From positions 38,545,621-38,609,620 of the forward strand of contig OY821784.1 of NCBI GenBank assembly GCA_963682175.1: DNA of 64,000 bases, in the 5' to 3' direction. The translations under genes were made by a program, and so were the position numbers. Positions within the stretch are counted from its first letter, which is position 1; each line of letters starts with the position of its first letter. Origin of the DNA: Triglochin maritima (taxonomy: Eukaryota > Streptophyta > Magnoliopsida > Alismatales > Juncaginaceae). The notes under the pieces are model-generated. The model made no database searches and was not told the DNA's origin. It was given only the letters and a program-made list of their open reading frames with translations. Positions 22,201-34,590 of this stretch are shown in pieces.

Positions 22201-23688
22201 ATTTGGTTTCTTGTTTCGCGCTGAACTCTCTAGGTTCTTAAGGAGCGTGGATGCGATGATCCCTCCAATGATTTTGATCTGAGAGTAGTAGATACCAGGT
22301 AATTTCACCTGCGCATTTGAAAAGTAAATCATTTCTTCTGCATATATTATTGTGAAGTAGGTCTTAAATGGATGTATTATTTTGTGAAATACATAATGAC
22401 ATTATGGCCTTATAATTATGACAGCAAACCACGTTGACATATATGTCTTATGTTTTTGTATTTAATAGACCTTAAAATCCTATCATCATGCCTTAGTCTT
22501 ATGAGAACAAGTTGGCACAAAATGATGAATTCCCTACTATTTATTGTTAATTCTTTCCTCATACAGAAATAATGCAAATCAGGAGTAAACTATAGATTTC
22601 TCCTTATTTAAGCCTTATTCTAATTCTAAGCCTTATTCTAATTTTGTATCTGATAAGATGTATGTTTCTGCCTCTGCTAATTTATTTAAATGATGATAAG
22701 GATAAATATGGTAAGTTATGGAGATTTGAGCCCTATTGCATTTCCTTACTGCCTACTGAGCATGTTGGGGGAAAATGGATTGAGTAACGGACTGCACTAT
22801 GGATTTGGTTATCACCCAAGTCTGTTCTCGACAACTTGTTTACTTCCAGTTGTATGAAAAAGAGATGAGAATATTTTTCATGTTGAAGGACTTTGTCATC
22901 AAATGGGGGAATTGCTTGAGCAATGCAGTAGCTAGGTTAGAAGCAAACTAGGAGTTAACTGGGTCTTTTGTAGGATGGAAGTTGGCAACTTTGGATTTTA
23001 TGCAAAGTAGTGGTATTGTAAGTCTTTTCATTGTTAACCAACACAAACAGTAAGAGGGGTGTTCCAAAGGCTTCATGTTGCAAACCATTATTAAATCTGG
23101 TTTGACCAAATATTGTATTGTCATCTATATTAGCAGCATGTTCTTTAAAGAATAGAAACTTTAATTGCTTAATGTTCTGAATTTTGAGATATATGGCTCC
23201 CTTATCTGTGCAGAGTTAAGCAGGATTCATATAAGAAGGATGCAAGGCCAGATATGTTGGCCTCTCCGAGTCGTCACACCGAAAGGGTTGATAATCCTTT
23301 TGATTTTAGAGCTATCAGGGGCAGTGATAGAAAAGATCATAGGGCAGAACCAGAAAAATCAGATCTCCAGAGGACATCGTGGAAGAATGACAAATGGAGG
23401 AACACAAAGGTGCACGAGAAGCCAGTGGAACGGCATCCCGAGCCCGATAGCTGGCGTAAGCCTATTGAGGAACCAAAGCCCGAAGTCCCTAGTCCCCATC
23501 ATGGCAAAGCAGCTTCCGCATTGGAGCTTGCTCAGGCATATTCGATGTCCACCTCAAACCCCAGGTCCGATGTCAGTGCGACCAAGCCAGGCGGCATTCC
23601 TGGCCATAACCAGGTTATTTTTTCGAGGCTGACCGACAACCGGGAGTTCCGGTCAGGCCTTAACGTAAGAAAGATCAATGGGTACTGA
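19209..23688 (+). CDS. Eukaryotic translation initiation factor-related protein (eIF4B-like, plant family)
   Basis: Six exons (19209-19300, 19868-20870, 21009-21196, 22104-22140, 22234-22298, 23214-23688) join in frame to 619 aa. The N terminus MSKKKSFTMTLKDFHGGSIP followed by SDLPLPSAPGV is the hallmark of the plant family annotated as 'eukaryotic translation initiation factor-related', related to eIF4B. Two internal repeats (RPKLNLLPRTKPLE and ARLNLKPRSQPLE) and KSVFGGARPRELVLKERG match eIF4B-type blocks that bind RNA or other initiation factors. The protein is mostly Gly/Ser/Arg/Asp-rich and disordered, with no RRM. Exon 1 ends in the second base of a Val codon, and the acceptor at 19867 restores PVRQPDR. 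The 37- and 65-bp exons fit by phase. The eIF4B role is inferred from the family, not proven here. Confidence 0.85.
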
Positions 23689-26545
23689 ACTAACAACAAT
23701 TTTCAACCATCTACATGTTGCACAGATTTGATGGTAGAGAGCTTCCATTTGCACTGCTACCATTGGAGTTCTCTTTGGAGTTCACATCTTGATTGGTATT
23801 TATATGAATTGTGAACATCCTGATCTAGAACATGCAGGAAATTTGTTGACTTGACGGGCGATGGTAGAAAAGTATAGTATTTGATTGTGTGTGAAAAAGG
23901 GCGTGTGAGTGAGTGACTTATGTACCTTTTTTAATTTTTATGACCAATGCTGAGAAGAGAATTAGAGATGGGGATATAATTGAAGACATGAGATTTCTGT
24001 ACTGTACTAAGCTTGTGAAGGATTATTTCATTTCAATATGGCCACAGCGTTTCAGAAGAAAAACTCAATTTACTTGACCAGCTGTTTAATTTAGGAGTTG
24101 TATCCAATTACATATAGCTAATTTTTCATCTAAACATTAGTTGCATTCATTCTCACCCTCTATTTGCATAGTTTTTTGGGTTTGAAGGAGGCAAGACTAA
24201 AGACTCCTTACTAGCTTTTATGCAGTGTAGAGTTTGTATTGGAAATTTAGGATCTAATGACAAGGGTGGTAACTAACACTTCCAAGTTTTTCCAAAAACC
24301 AGTTTGATGAAAATTAGTCATCCAAACGTGGCCTCCTCTGTTATTCTGATTTTACTCTTGTCGAAGTCTGTTTTTCAGTGGACCCCGCCTGTGATATTGC
24401 TTCATGTTCGGGCCCACTCTGACAGCAGATTTACATTCAGGGACACTTCAATCTTGAAAATTCACATCACCAAGTTGACCCTTCACTTAGGATACACATA
24501 ACACAGCTTTCCTTCATACTCGTCGTCGTTCCCGGAAGACCACCCCTGTCGTACTCATCGGACTCTCTACCCACACTGTCAAGGTCTCTATCTGGATGGT
24601 GCAAACGCAAGCAAAAAATTCTCATCGAATATTCACAAAATCATTAGAATATAATTTGAAATTAGATCGAATACCATTATATAGACCACACTTTCAGAAC
24701 TTTGAAACCTCCAATCAAAAACAGACATTGCAGTTGTTAGTTGATTAGAAGTTGTTACTGAAGTAATAGAGCTAAAACAATATTTTGTTAAAGGAAGCAT
24801 GCATGAAGAATACTCTATTTGATGTCAGTATTAAAACTTTGCTTGTGGTAGTTCAGATTCAAACACACCAGAAACAAGCTGTTGGTCACACTATACCATC
24901 ATATTGTATTTGAAGCATGCACGAATACTATTAATTTTCCCATGGTTGTAAACACATGTTCGTATAGTTATTTGCAATTTGTCTTTCTAAGCAGTATAAG
25001 TCTATAATCAACAAGCCTTTGATTTGATGAGATTAAGCCCACAAATACTTCAAGTAGCAAATTCAGGGTCATCATGAGAAGCATCAGAATGCATGTGATC
25101 TTCTGGGATTGAACCTGATCAGAATCTCAACTTTTGAACTGTCAAAACTCCCCCCATCTGCCAGCCTGCATTGTTTGGTTCTCACATTATAACTTCTAAA
25201 AGTAAATGTTTTTTTGATAATTCTCAAAATAAATGTTATAATTTCATTAAAAAACTACGGAAATATATATGTACAGAATTGTTCCATGACAAGTAGACAA
25301 CAACTTTAAACTTTGGGAAGGTAAAAAAAAAAGGCATATTGAGGTTAAGAACTGAACTCGTGTCAGTTTTCCATTTTCATAATGATTTGGTTTAAGTTGG
25401 GAGTTGTTAGGAACCATCTGCAATGCTTGGAATATTTGGTGGGTATTTTTGGAAATTGTTCCCAACACTTGTCTATGATCTCGACTTGATTAAATTGTAG
25501 TTGAAACTTGTATAGATTATAATTCAAATTTGAATTGTTGCACATAATGTTATTCTTAAGTTTCAACAGAAAATTACAAAATCAAAACTGTAGCTTATGC
25601 ATTTGCTATTGATACACATCACAACTTGCAGTCTGACTTACTGTTTTCTGATTTTGGTGTGTTAGGTGTTTGCTGATTAGTTGAAACCTATCTCTCCATA
25701 TTTATGTGATATGGATAGGAAAGTTTTCAAAATCCAAAGAGAAAAAATTGCTCCAAATTATCTCGCATAAATGTGAATCACATTTTTTCTGGGTAATTGG
25801 ATACAACAACAAAATCCAAACAGAAATGTTGTTTCTAATTGACCGTGATTCGCAGCAATAATTTTCTGCTTCACAATAATAAGAAGTGTAAACATTATAA
25901 CGAGCCAATAATTGATCCAACTTTTATGATAATGATACTGAATTGAATTTCTCAATATATTTTCAATTTTAAACTTCTCATCACCATATTTAAACAATTG
26001 AACCGAAATTCTCGGAGCAAGATAAATGTCTCTTAAAAGATCCGAACGTAGTACAAGCTATACATTTAATAATTTATAGTCGGCATCCATATTTAAAGGT
26101 CAAGTATTTTTTAAAACTATGAAAAAGACATTAACATCATTTTTTAACTTTTGAGCATTAAGATATAATACAATTGTCCCTAGAGTTAGTTTAAGTTTTC
26201 CGTGGAAGAATGTTAGAAGTGTCATTTAAACATTGGTCATTTAAAGTTTCTATTGATGATTTTAACACTAAATCTTTGTATGTTATATCCATTTGCTATT
26301 TGTTCCATTTTCACAAAATATTAATATTTAGGAATCACTTTGCCACCACACATCACACATCACACACCCCAAAAGTAGAAAATGATGCATCAGAATGGTG
26401 ATGAACTGATGACTACTTGGTCACATGAAGCCAAAGAAACATCAAAACAATGGAAGACAAGAAAATTTAATGACAACAAGAAGGAAATCCACATGGAAAC
26501 AATAATATGGAAGAAGAAAATTCTGCAGCTCACCTTATTAAGTTA
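23689..26545. other. Intergenic
   Basis: About 2.8 kb of AT-rich DNA. The first few hundred bases are the 3'UTR and flank of the initiation-factor gene. I see no gene, RNA gene or well-bounded element before the foldback transposon at 26546. Confidence 0.45.
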
Positions 26546-27792
26546 CGGGTTTTTGCTACAGTACACATCTCAAGTGTCAAAATTGACGATATGTAGGGGT
26601 GCAACTCGGATATTTTAACTCGGATACCTACTATATCCGAATTCGAATCCGAATACCGTATTCCATTACCAAATTCGAATTCGAATCCAAATTCAGTAGA
26701 ACTATCCGAATCTGAAACTTAAATTTTCGAATACTAATTGGTATTCAGATATTATCCGAAATTGAATATATATATATATATATATATTATAATTAATTTT
26801 TGAATAAAATTTTCGTATTAAAATTTCCGAATACTAATTTGTGTATTTGACCATGTATTCGAATAATTCGGATTTAAAATAGTTTGTATCCGAATTCAAA
26901 TCCGAATTCTAATTGGTAATTTTTTTAAACCAAATTCGTATCCGAAATTAAATTGGTAACATTGAACTTACCAAATACCAACTAAATAATTTTTTTTGAA
27001 TCGAATACTCGGATACTTGGTAACCATTTGCACCCCTAGCGATATGCACCCGGTTCGGTATTGCCGCATATACACCTACAAGTCGATCATATTTGCGCAT
27101 ATGCACTTCTGCCATTAGTGGACTCCACTCTGTCACCGTTACCGTCAAACGATGTTAGACAATTTGCAAATCAAACCTCGTAAAATCCAAATGTTCTTAA
27201 TTGTAAAAACAAAAAATCTCATGAAAAATCAAATTATCTAACACTCTTCACTCTTTAACTTTAACTCTCTCTTGAATCTCTCTCTCTCATTTCTCCCTCT
27301 TCACTCTTTCACTCTCACTCTCTCTCATCCCTCCTTCTCTATCTCTCTTGAATCTTTCTTTCTCTCTCTCTTGAATCTTTCTTTCTCTCTCTGTACAGAA
27401 GTATGGAACAACTCTGGACGAAGTCTGGACAAGTCTGGAAGAAAGAAAGATTCAAGAGAGATCCAGAGAGAGAGTGAAAGAGTGGAGAGGGAGAAAAGAG
27501 AGAGAGAGATTCAAGAGAGAGTTAAAGTTAGAGAGTGAAGAGTGTTAGACAATTTGATTTTTATGGGATTTTTTGTTTTTACAATTAAGGACATTTGGAT
27601 TTTACGAGGTTTGATTTGCAAATTGTCTAACACCGTTGGACGGTAACGGTGACAGAGTGGGGTCCACTAACGACAGAGGTGCATATGCGCAAATATGATC
27701 GACTTGTAGGTGTATATGCGGCAATAACGAAAACCCGGGTGCATATCGCCAATTTTGACACTTGAGAGATATACTGTAGCAAAACCCCCCCG
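26546..27792. mobile_element. Long foldback Mutator-like element
   Basis: Two long inverted arms meet near 27400. The left arm starts CGGGTTTTTGCTACAGTA and the right arm ends in its complement. The arms share AAGTGTCAAAATTG, GCCGCATATACACC, CTGTCACCGTTACCGT and further blocks in mirrored order. The flanks carry TTAAGTTA at 26538-26545 and again at 27793-27800, matching a Mutator-type 8-9 bp duplication. The centre is a CT/GA-rich mirror. No transposase is present, so it would depend on one elsewhere. Its left arm is interrupted by the hAT-type MITE at 26594-27038. Confidence 0.85.
26594..27038. mobile_element. hAT-type MITE nested in the foldback arm
   Basis: The ends are TAGGGGTGCAA and TTTGCACCCCTA, imperfect terminal inverted repeats of hAT style. 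The 8-bp flanks ACGATATG and GCGATATG differ by one base, as expected for a hAT target duplication. The 445-bp interior is AT-rich with many CGAATTCGAATCCGAAT-like runs and no coding sequence. The right arm of the host foldback lacks this insert, so the MITE arrived later. Confidence 0.85.
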
Positions 27793-27800
27793 TTAAGTTA

Positions 27801-29275
27801 TTATGTTCCATGGGAGTTATTGCTGATTCTACCAATATATTATGTGTATTTTATTCCCAATGTGCCAATATTTAATGCTGCCTATGGACTATGATCTCTG
27901 GTTCTGGTTTTTGGAAATATAAATGGTACTTTTGTTATTTTTCTAAGGTATTTGGGTCTTTTTGCAAATGCGCAAAAAGAGATCAGGGTGAGATGATTGG
28001 CTAATCATTTTTTCAAAAGTATTATATTATATACTTGTTTGTTTTCTGCCCCTTGACTTTTGTATTTTTTGAATCAAAATCACTTGGGAAATCTATAATA
28101 CATTTCAAAATTTGACTTGTGATCAGCATTTAGTAAGTATTCTGAAAAACATTTCAGTTTTCATTTATTCCACAGTTGATGCGGTTTCAAGAACAGTATA
28201 TTGGAGATAATGTTCTCGTGTAGGCTTTCTGATATTGCCTTGTTTGTTGAGTTCATGTTTAGGCAAATCATATCCTTTGAGTATAGCTTATCAATAACAA
28301 GTTCAAAAATTTGAAAGAAAAAAAACCAAGTTGAACATACATGATAGTTGAGGAGTCTTAGAAACTAGTTTAAAAAATCATATTAACGAAGAAAAGAATC
28401 AAACTTTGAGTTCGTTAACTCATTGGTCCGTTTATTTTGAAGGAGTTTGCCACACGTACTTAAGAGTATATTTTCGGTTTTTCTCTTTTAGCAAATTAAT
28501 AACTCCATCCGCTGACCCTCAAGAAGTCCAATGATGACAATAACAAAGTTTTTGATCTTAAACTAGTTGATAAACTATAAATAAAACTCATCATACATTA
28601 GGAAAACACTCAACGTGGAGAAACATACAATTGGTCAAACTTGAATTTTTATAAGAATAATCAAACATAATTGTCACAAACTAAATTCGTAATTAGAAAA
28701 CACAGTGTAAAAGAAAATTTCAAACCAGGGGTAAAATAGGAACCCAAAAAAATGTTGTCTTGGGAGAATGACACGACAAGGCATTGGTGTTTTTGTGAGA
28801 AGAAGTGTAGGATGTCTTTGGAGTTGTGTTCTTTCTTGTTTGATTGCTGTTGTGGAAATAAGTGTAGAGTGTGTTCTAAACCACCTCCGAAAAATCCTTC
28901 CAATTCCAGCTATAAGACTCATACCAAGCTTGCAGAAGTAGAAGAATATCACACACACACACACTTATATATATATATATAGAGAGAGAGAAAGGAACAC
29001 AGTAAGAAAAGATTTTTCTTTTGAGGGAATGGCAGTGACCCAACGACTCTGTTTATAAGTTTGTGTCATCACATCTGTCTTCAGGGCCTCTCAGAAAGTG
29101 AAACACTTTCCACTTCTTTTGAGTTCCATTTGACCGTGTTGTGTTCTTCTTCTTCTTGTCCTCATGCTCGTTTGAGCATTTTAGCTTTTCTAGGTTTCTT
29201 CACTTATGATTTGTTCCTTCCTTTTTCTTGTGAGGCATCTCTTGTTATAAAGACTTAAGGTTATTCTTCTCCTTT
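27801..29275. other. Intergenic, with the presumed NPH3 gene promoter
   Basis: AT-rich DNA. A short run with a CA repeat (28950-28964), a TA repeat and a GA repeat (28966-28992) lies about 290 bp before the NPH3 start codon. The small Cys-rich open frame at 28752-28982 runs into these simple repeats and is not credible as a gene. Confidence 0.4.
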
Positions 29276-32133
29276 ATGGATTCTTATCTTGAAGTTGAAG
29301 TTAATGGGGAAGAGGTCTTCTGGGTGAACAAGGTAAAATAAAATAAAATCTGAACTTTTCACTTGAAATTTGTGTTTTTTGGCCCTTTCGATTTGTTTGC
29401 TGTATTGGGTCTGTGATTTTTTGTTTTAACTCACAGAATGTTGTGATTTTGATGGCTTTGGGTCAGGTGGTTAGTGGATTTTGGAAATATGTCAATGGCT
29501 TGTTGTATTGAAGTGGGATAAGTTAAAATAATTCCATACTTGCCACTAGAAATTTGTTGTTTGGCTTTCTTGATGTGTTTACTGTTCTGGGTCAGTTTTG
29601 TTTTTGGTTTTAACTGCCAACAAGTTTGTGATTTTATGGTTTTATCATTTTGGCACCATATGCCTCACTTGTCCTTTGTCGTAAGCATTTATTTTGTTTT
29701 AAGGTTTGGTATCTGATTCTGTCCATACTGTTATAATTGGACTTTGGTGTTCTGGATCTATCAGCTCCATCCTTTAATGGTTTAGGTGACGCCAATAAGA
29801 ATGTTGTTCTAATTCCTGTGATTGTAGGGTTCAGGTTTCCTTTCTGCTGGTTGGCATTGTTTTGGTACAGAAATTTATTACTTACACAAGTCTTCATACC
29901 ATCATTGCATATGTAGAAATTTAATGACCAACATTTAATCTTTCTTATTCCTCCACTTTTGGAGAAGTTGGCATCATAACTTTATTGTGATGATTTTCTT
30001 CCTATTTCCATGTAAGATCATCCATACCCTTATTTTCTTGCAGCAATTTAATGCTTCTTAGCTTAACTACATTCCACCATCTTTCTTTGTCCATTTATTT
30101 GGTGGAATGTGATATTCTTAACTAACTACAAAGTTTTGGAATTTACTGCATTTAAATTACCACCCATCAAGAGTTTTTTACTTTTCAGTGAATTGGTTTT
30201 GGCAAATGTATGTTCTCTTTGTTTATATATTGAATTCTAGTTTGCCAAACACAATGTCACATAGACAATGAAGATCTTCTTTCTCTCTTTTCAACTCATG
30301 TCAATTTTTTATGGTAGTAGACATCTTAATTTTGCCTATACTTCACTTCCTTTGAACTGTTCTGTCTATCCTAATAATATTTGGTACTAACTTTGCTCTA
30401 AATGTTGCTCTGATTCTTGATTGCAGACAATTGTTTCGTCTTTCTCTCGTAGACTTGATAAATCTGTAACCAAGTCATTGGTAGAAGCTGAAGCTAAGAC
30501 TGCAAAAGTGCTCTTGCACGGCTTTCCGGGAGGGCCTGAAGCATTTGAGCTGTTACTGAAGTTCTGCTACAAAAGCTCGAAATCGGAAATAACCCCGACA
30601 AACGTGTGTCTGCTGAATCTCGCAGCGCATTTCATGGAAATGACGGTAGTGGTTGAATCCTCTCCCAGTTTGGTACAAGAAACCGAGAAATCTCTTGAGA
30701 TGATCCCTTATTGGACATGGTCCGAGTCTTTGGTTGCTCTTAGACAATGCCAAGATTATTGTTCTTCCGAGAACACATCTGCCGTCTTCGACAAAGTGGT
30801 TGAAACAATTGTTGGCAGAATTGTTTCCACAAACGATACGAGCCCATCTAATTCCTCGCCCGAGAGCTCAGGCTTGCGGTTTTCGTTCGACACGAGAAGT
30901 ACCGTTAGCACGAAAAACAGCTCCCATAGATCGTGGTGGTTCGATGATCTTATGGTTTTCAATACTGAAACCGTTCAAATGCTGGTCAAGTCAATGGCAT
31001 TCCAGAAATTGGACCACCAAACCATTGCTAGATTCCTCCTTTACTATCTCAAGAACAAAACATCAAATGGAAGGCTTCAAGATAAGAAAAAGATTGTAGA
31101 ATTCATCATCGAACTTCTCTTTTCTCTCGACAGAAACTCCGTTTGCTGCAAAAGTTTATTCAGCATTCTGCGAATGTCTTTACCGTTGAATGTGAGCGAA
31201 AGCTGCAGAAGCAAACTACACGAGATGATCGGATGCCAAATGGATCAGGCCACTTTGGACAACATACTTGTTCCTGCCACGGCTGCAATGGACAGCCTTT
31301 ACGATGTAAATCTAGTTCTAAGGCTTCTGAAGTCATTTCTGAAAACTGGTGGTCGGTCGTCCGCAACTCGACTGAACATCGTGGCAACCTTGGTGGACTT
31401 GTATCTAGCAGAAGTCGCTCCAGACCCGTCTTTGAAACCTCAGAAATTCGTGTCATTGGCCATGATTTTGCCCGACGAGGCTCGACATTCTTATGATGAA
31501 GTCTACAGAGCCTTGGACATGTATATTCAGGTAAAATTAATCATAAAGATTATATTTAACTTTCTTCACTTATTCAGGTAAAATTAATCATAAAGATTAT
31601 ATTTAACTTTCTTCACTTGCCCATTATTTCTCTAATATCATATGCTTCAAATTTAGCGGTTATGATGTTTATAACATAATCTTGTTCATAATTAGGTTCA
31701 TGGTGGATTATCAGAAGAAGAGAGGATGAGGATATGTTGTGTTCTAAATTATGAGAAGTTATCATCAGAAACATGCAAGCATCTAACTCAGAATTCAAAT
31801 CTGCCATCCAGAACAGCCATCCAAGCACTTGTCTCACAACAATCCAAACTCAAAAGCTTGCTCCAAGAGACCAACAATTACAAGTTCATAAGAAATTCGC
31901 CTCGTCCGGTAAAGGACTTAAGTGATGGAGACCAAGTTATTCTGTATGCGAAAAAACTCGACTCAAAGACCATTGAAAATGAGAAACTTAAACACCATCT
32001 TCAGGGAATGCAATGGAAGGTCGTCGAGCTCGAAAAGATTTGCAGAAAGATGCAGACTCAGATAACTAGAATCATGAAACCAGGAATGCCCACAAGTAGA
32101 AGCTCCAAATCACTGCCCAAATTGTGTTCTTGA
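29276..32133 (+). CDS. BTB/POZ and NPH3 domain protein (At3g22104-like)
   Basis: Three exons (29276-29332, 30427-31530, 31696-32133), all phase 0, give 532 aa. Proteins of the NPH3/RPT2 family act as substrate adaptors or scaffolds with CUL3 and are best known in phototropin signalling at the plasma membrane. Exon 1 encodes MDSYLEVEVNGEEVFWVNK, the start of a divergent BTB domain. BTB continues through VLLHGFPGGPEAFELLLKFCY. The NPH3 domain begins near residue 190 (WWFDDLMVF) and contains VYRALDMYIQVHGGLSEEER. The C terminus has a short coiled coil (LKHHLQGMQWKVVELEKIC). The short first exon followed by a 1.1 kb intron is common in this subgroup. The second intron begins with a duplicated donor, listed separately. 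At3g22104 is the closest type I recall; the exact orthologue is unproven. Confidence 0.9.
31524..31617 (+). repeat. 47-bp tandem duplication copying a splice donor
   Basis: Two near-perfect 47-bp units (31524-31570, 31571-31617) each start TATTCAG and carry CAG then GTAAAAT. The first GT, at 31531, is the donor that keeps the NPH3 frame. The second, at 31578, would add 47 nt (not a multiple of three) and shift the frame. Direct reading through the first unit meets TAA at the second donor. Confidence 0.9.
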
Positions 32134-32707
32134 CTTCACAAAAACATATTCCGTTTCTCTTCATGTATGTTTTTGTATAGTCATTTGAGAAATTACCATT
32201 TCTCATGTTTTGTGTTTCACTTCAAATTCTGTGAGCATTGTTTAATTTTGCAACATGAATGGGAAAATATATTTTGGGCTTTGTTCAGTTGTGGAGAAAA
32301 TGTAAAGAATCTTATGGTCATTATTTTGCATCATCAACTATGATCAGAGAAGTTAACTTGTTAATGTTGTGTTTGAACATTTAAAATGAGTTATGTTTTG
32401 TTGGGAGTAGGAGCAAGTAAACGAGGACAGTGTGGGAATTAGTGAAGGTAATGTTGAAGTGAAGAAACAACAAAGAATCTAGTTATGGATGGAGGGTTGT
32501 TATGTCTGATATTAATTAAGTGGCTAATTATGGGTGATGGACATATATTTTTGTGCAAAGAGGCATTGAGACATGTGATCTCTGAGAGAAATTGGCTTTT
32601 GGTTTTGGACACATCTGTGATGGGAATCAGCAAAGTAGATGGTCAGAGAGCAGTTGACTTATTCATCAGCAGAGTCATGTATAAATAATGGGAAATGTTT
32701 GTTGAAC
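32134..32707. other. Intergenic
   Basis: 3' flank of the NPH3 gene, AT-rich, with no gene or bounded element seen before the inverted repeat at 32708. Confidence 0.4.
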
Positions 32708-34590
32708 GCAGCGCGTCACGGACGCGTTCTACGTGGACATCCATGTCAGCCCTTACGTGGCCAAAGCATGAATGTTTTTTTATTTTTTCTTCCTGATGTC
32801 CACTCAAATCACATTAAATGTGTTTCAACTCAGCACGTTCTCTCTCTCCACCCAAATACAAATATGATTACACTCTTTCTTTCTTCTTCATTCTTTCTCT
32901 CCAGAAAAAATCACCATTTCGAAGAAGCGTCTGATGCCTACTCCCAGGATTCTTCACAACGTAAGCAGCGTGAATGGGACGGTGCGAAGACTTCCCGATG
33001 TTCTTGTCAGCGTTAGCATCGTGAATATTCTGAGATGTGTGTGTTTGTGTTTGTAATGGAAATCTGAGATGCTATTTTTTTCCTAAACGTAATTCTTGTG
33101 GGGTAAAATATACAGTGTGAGGTTTGTTGAGTTTGTGCGGGGGTGGCAGGGGGCGGCAGCCCCTGCGGGGGACGTTTTTTTGTTTCGACGTCATATTATT
33201 GCATTCCATATATTGATTCGTTTATTCCGACAATAATGAAGCCATATATTATTCCGGACTGCAAATACACTTATTCCGGACTGCAAATACACTTATTCCG
33301 GACAGCAAATACACTTATTCCGGACAACAAGTCCACTTATTCCGGACAAACTTTATGTTCCGTTTCTGGACACATTTTATTCTTAAACCGGACAACAAAT
33401 ACACTTATTCCGGACAACAAATACACTTATTCCGGACTGCAAATACACTTATTCCGGACAAACTTTATGTTCCGTTTCTGGACACACTTTATTCTTAAAC
33501 CGGACAACAAATACACTTATTCCGGACAGCAAATACACTTATTCCGGACAAACTTTCTGTTCCATTTCTGGTCACATTTTCTTCTTATTCTGGACAACTA
33601 CACTTATTCCGGACTGCAAATACACTTATTCCGGACAGCAAATACACTTATTCCGGACAACAAATCAACTTATTCCGGACAAACTTTATGTTCCGTTTCT
33701 GGACACACTTTATTCTTAAACCGGACAACAAATACACTTATTCCGGACAACAAATACACTTATTCCGGACAGCAAATACACTTATTCCGGACAAACTTTC
33801 TGTTCCGTTTCTGGACACACTTTCTTCTTATTCTGGACAACTACACTTATTCCGGACTGCAAATACACTTATTCCGGACAGCAAATACACTTATTCCGGA
33901 CAACAAATCAACTTATTCCGGACAAACTTTATGTTCCGTTTCTGGACACACTTTATTCTTAAACCGGACAACAAATACACTTATTCCGGACAACAAATAC
34001 ACTTATTCCGGACAGCAAATATACTTATTCCGGACAAACTTTCTGTTCCGTTTCTGGACACACTTTCTTCTTATTCTGGACAACTATACTTATTCCGGAC
34101 TGCAAATACACTTATTCCGGACAAACTTTATGTTCCGTTTCTGGACACACTTTATTCTTAAACCGGACAACAAATACACTTATTCCGGACAACAAATACA
34201 CTTATTCCGGACTGCAAATACACTTATTCCGTACAACAATATACACTTATTCCGGACAGACACATAACGTAAACAGGACAAACACATAATGTAAACTGCA
34301 CACACACATAAAGTAAGCTAGACAAATTAAGTTGATCCAACGTAAAACTTAAAAACAAATATTTTATTATGATAAGTGTGGGCTCTGCACGAATAATGAG
34401 ACTGCACGATGTCCTAGGGTCTGCACACTGTCTTATCTGTGTATTGGGAAATGAATCGTTCAACTTAAAGAACCGGCGTTTTTTAAAAAGACCAAAACGC
34501 GCGAAGATAAATTTCGCTGACTGGACGCTGACTCAAAGAAAAATATCTGAGCTGTACAGATCCACGTAAAACGCGTCCGTGACGCGCGCG
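32708..34590. mobile_element. Terminal-inverted-repeat element carrying a minisatellite
   Basis: The outer arms 32708-32737 and 34561-34590 are inverted copies of about 30 bp, sharing GCGCGTCACGGACGCGT and TACGTGGA. The inner flanks differ. Between them lie a CT-rich leader, a GC-rich patch (GGCAGGGGGCGGCAGCCCC near 33145) and the 22-bp minisatellite. I could not find a clean target duplication, so the superfamily is uncertain. Long arms without a transposase suggest a Mutator-like non-autonomous element. Confidence 0.6.
33249..34262 (+). repeat. 22-bp minisatellite with higher-order structure
   Basis: About 1 kb built from a 22-bp unit, consensus CACTTATTCCGGACAACAAATA with changes at a few positions. 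It is interrupted by longer blocks that start AAACTTTATGTTCCG or AAACTTTCTGTTCCG and contain TCTGGACACACTTT. Matching blocks recur 243 bp apart (33680 and 33923; 33794 and 34037), so a composite unit was duplicated. No frame on the plus strand contains stops for long stretches, because the unit lacks them in all three phases. The resulting 374-codon frame is therefore a by-product. Confidence 0.9.

Noticed and set aside
28752..28982. Small Cys-rich frame MLSWENDTTRHWCFCEKK
   Set aside because: It ends in CA/TA simple repeats just upstream of the NPH3 gene, with no family match; I treat it as promoter DNA.
33143..34267. 374-codon open frame starting MAGGGSPCGG
   Set aside because: It lies almost wholly in the 22-bp minisatellite, which lacks stops in every plus frame; the periodic product is a by-product of the repeat.
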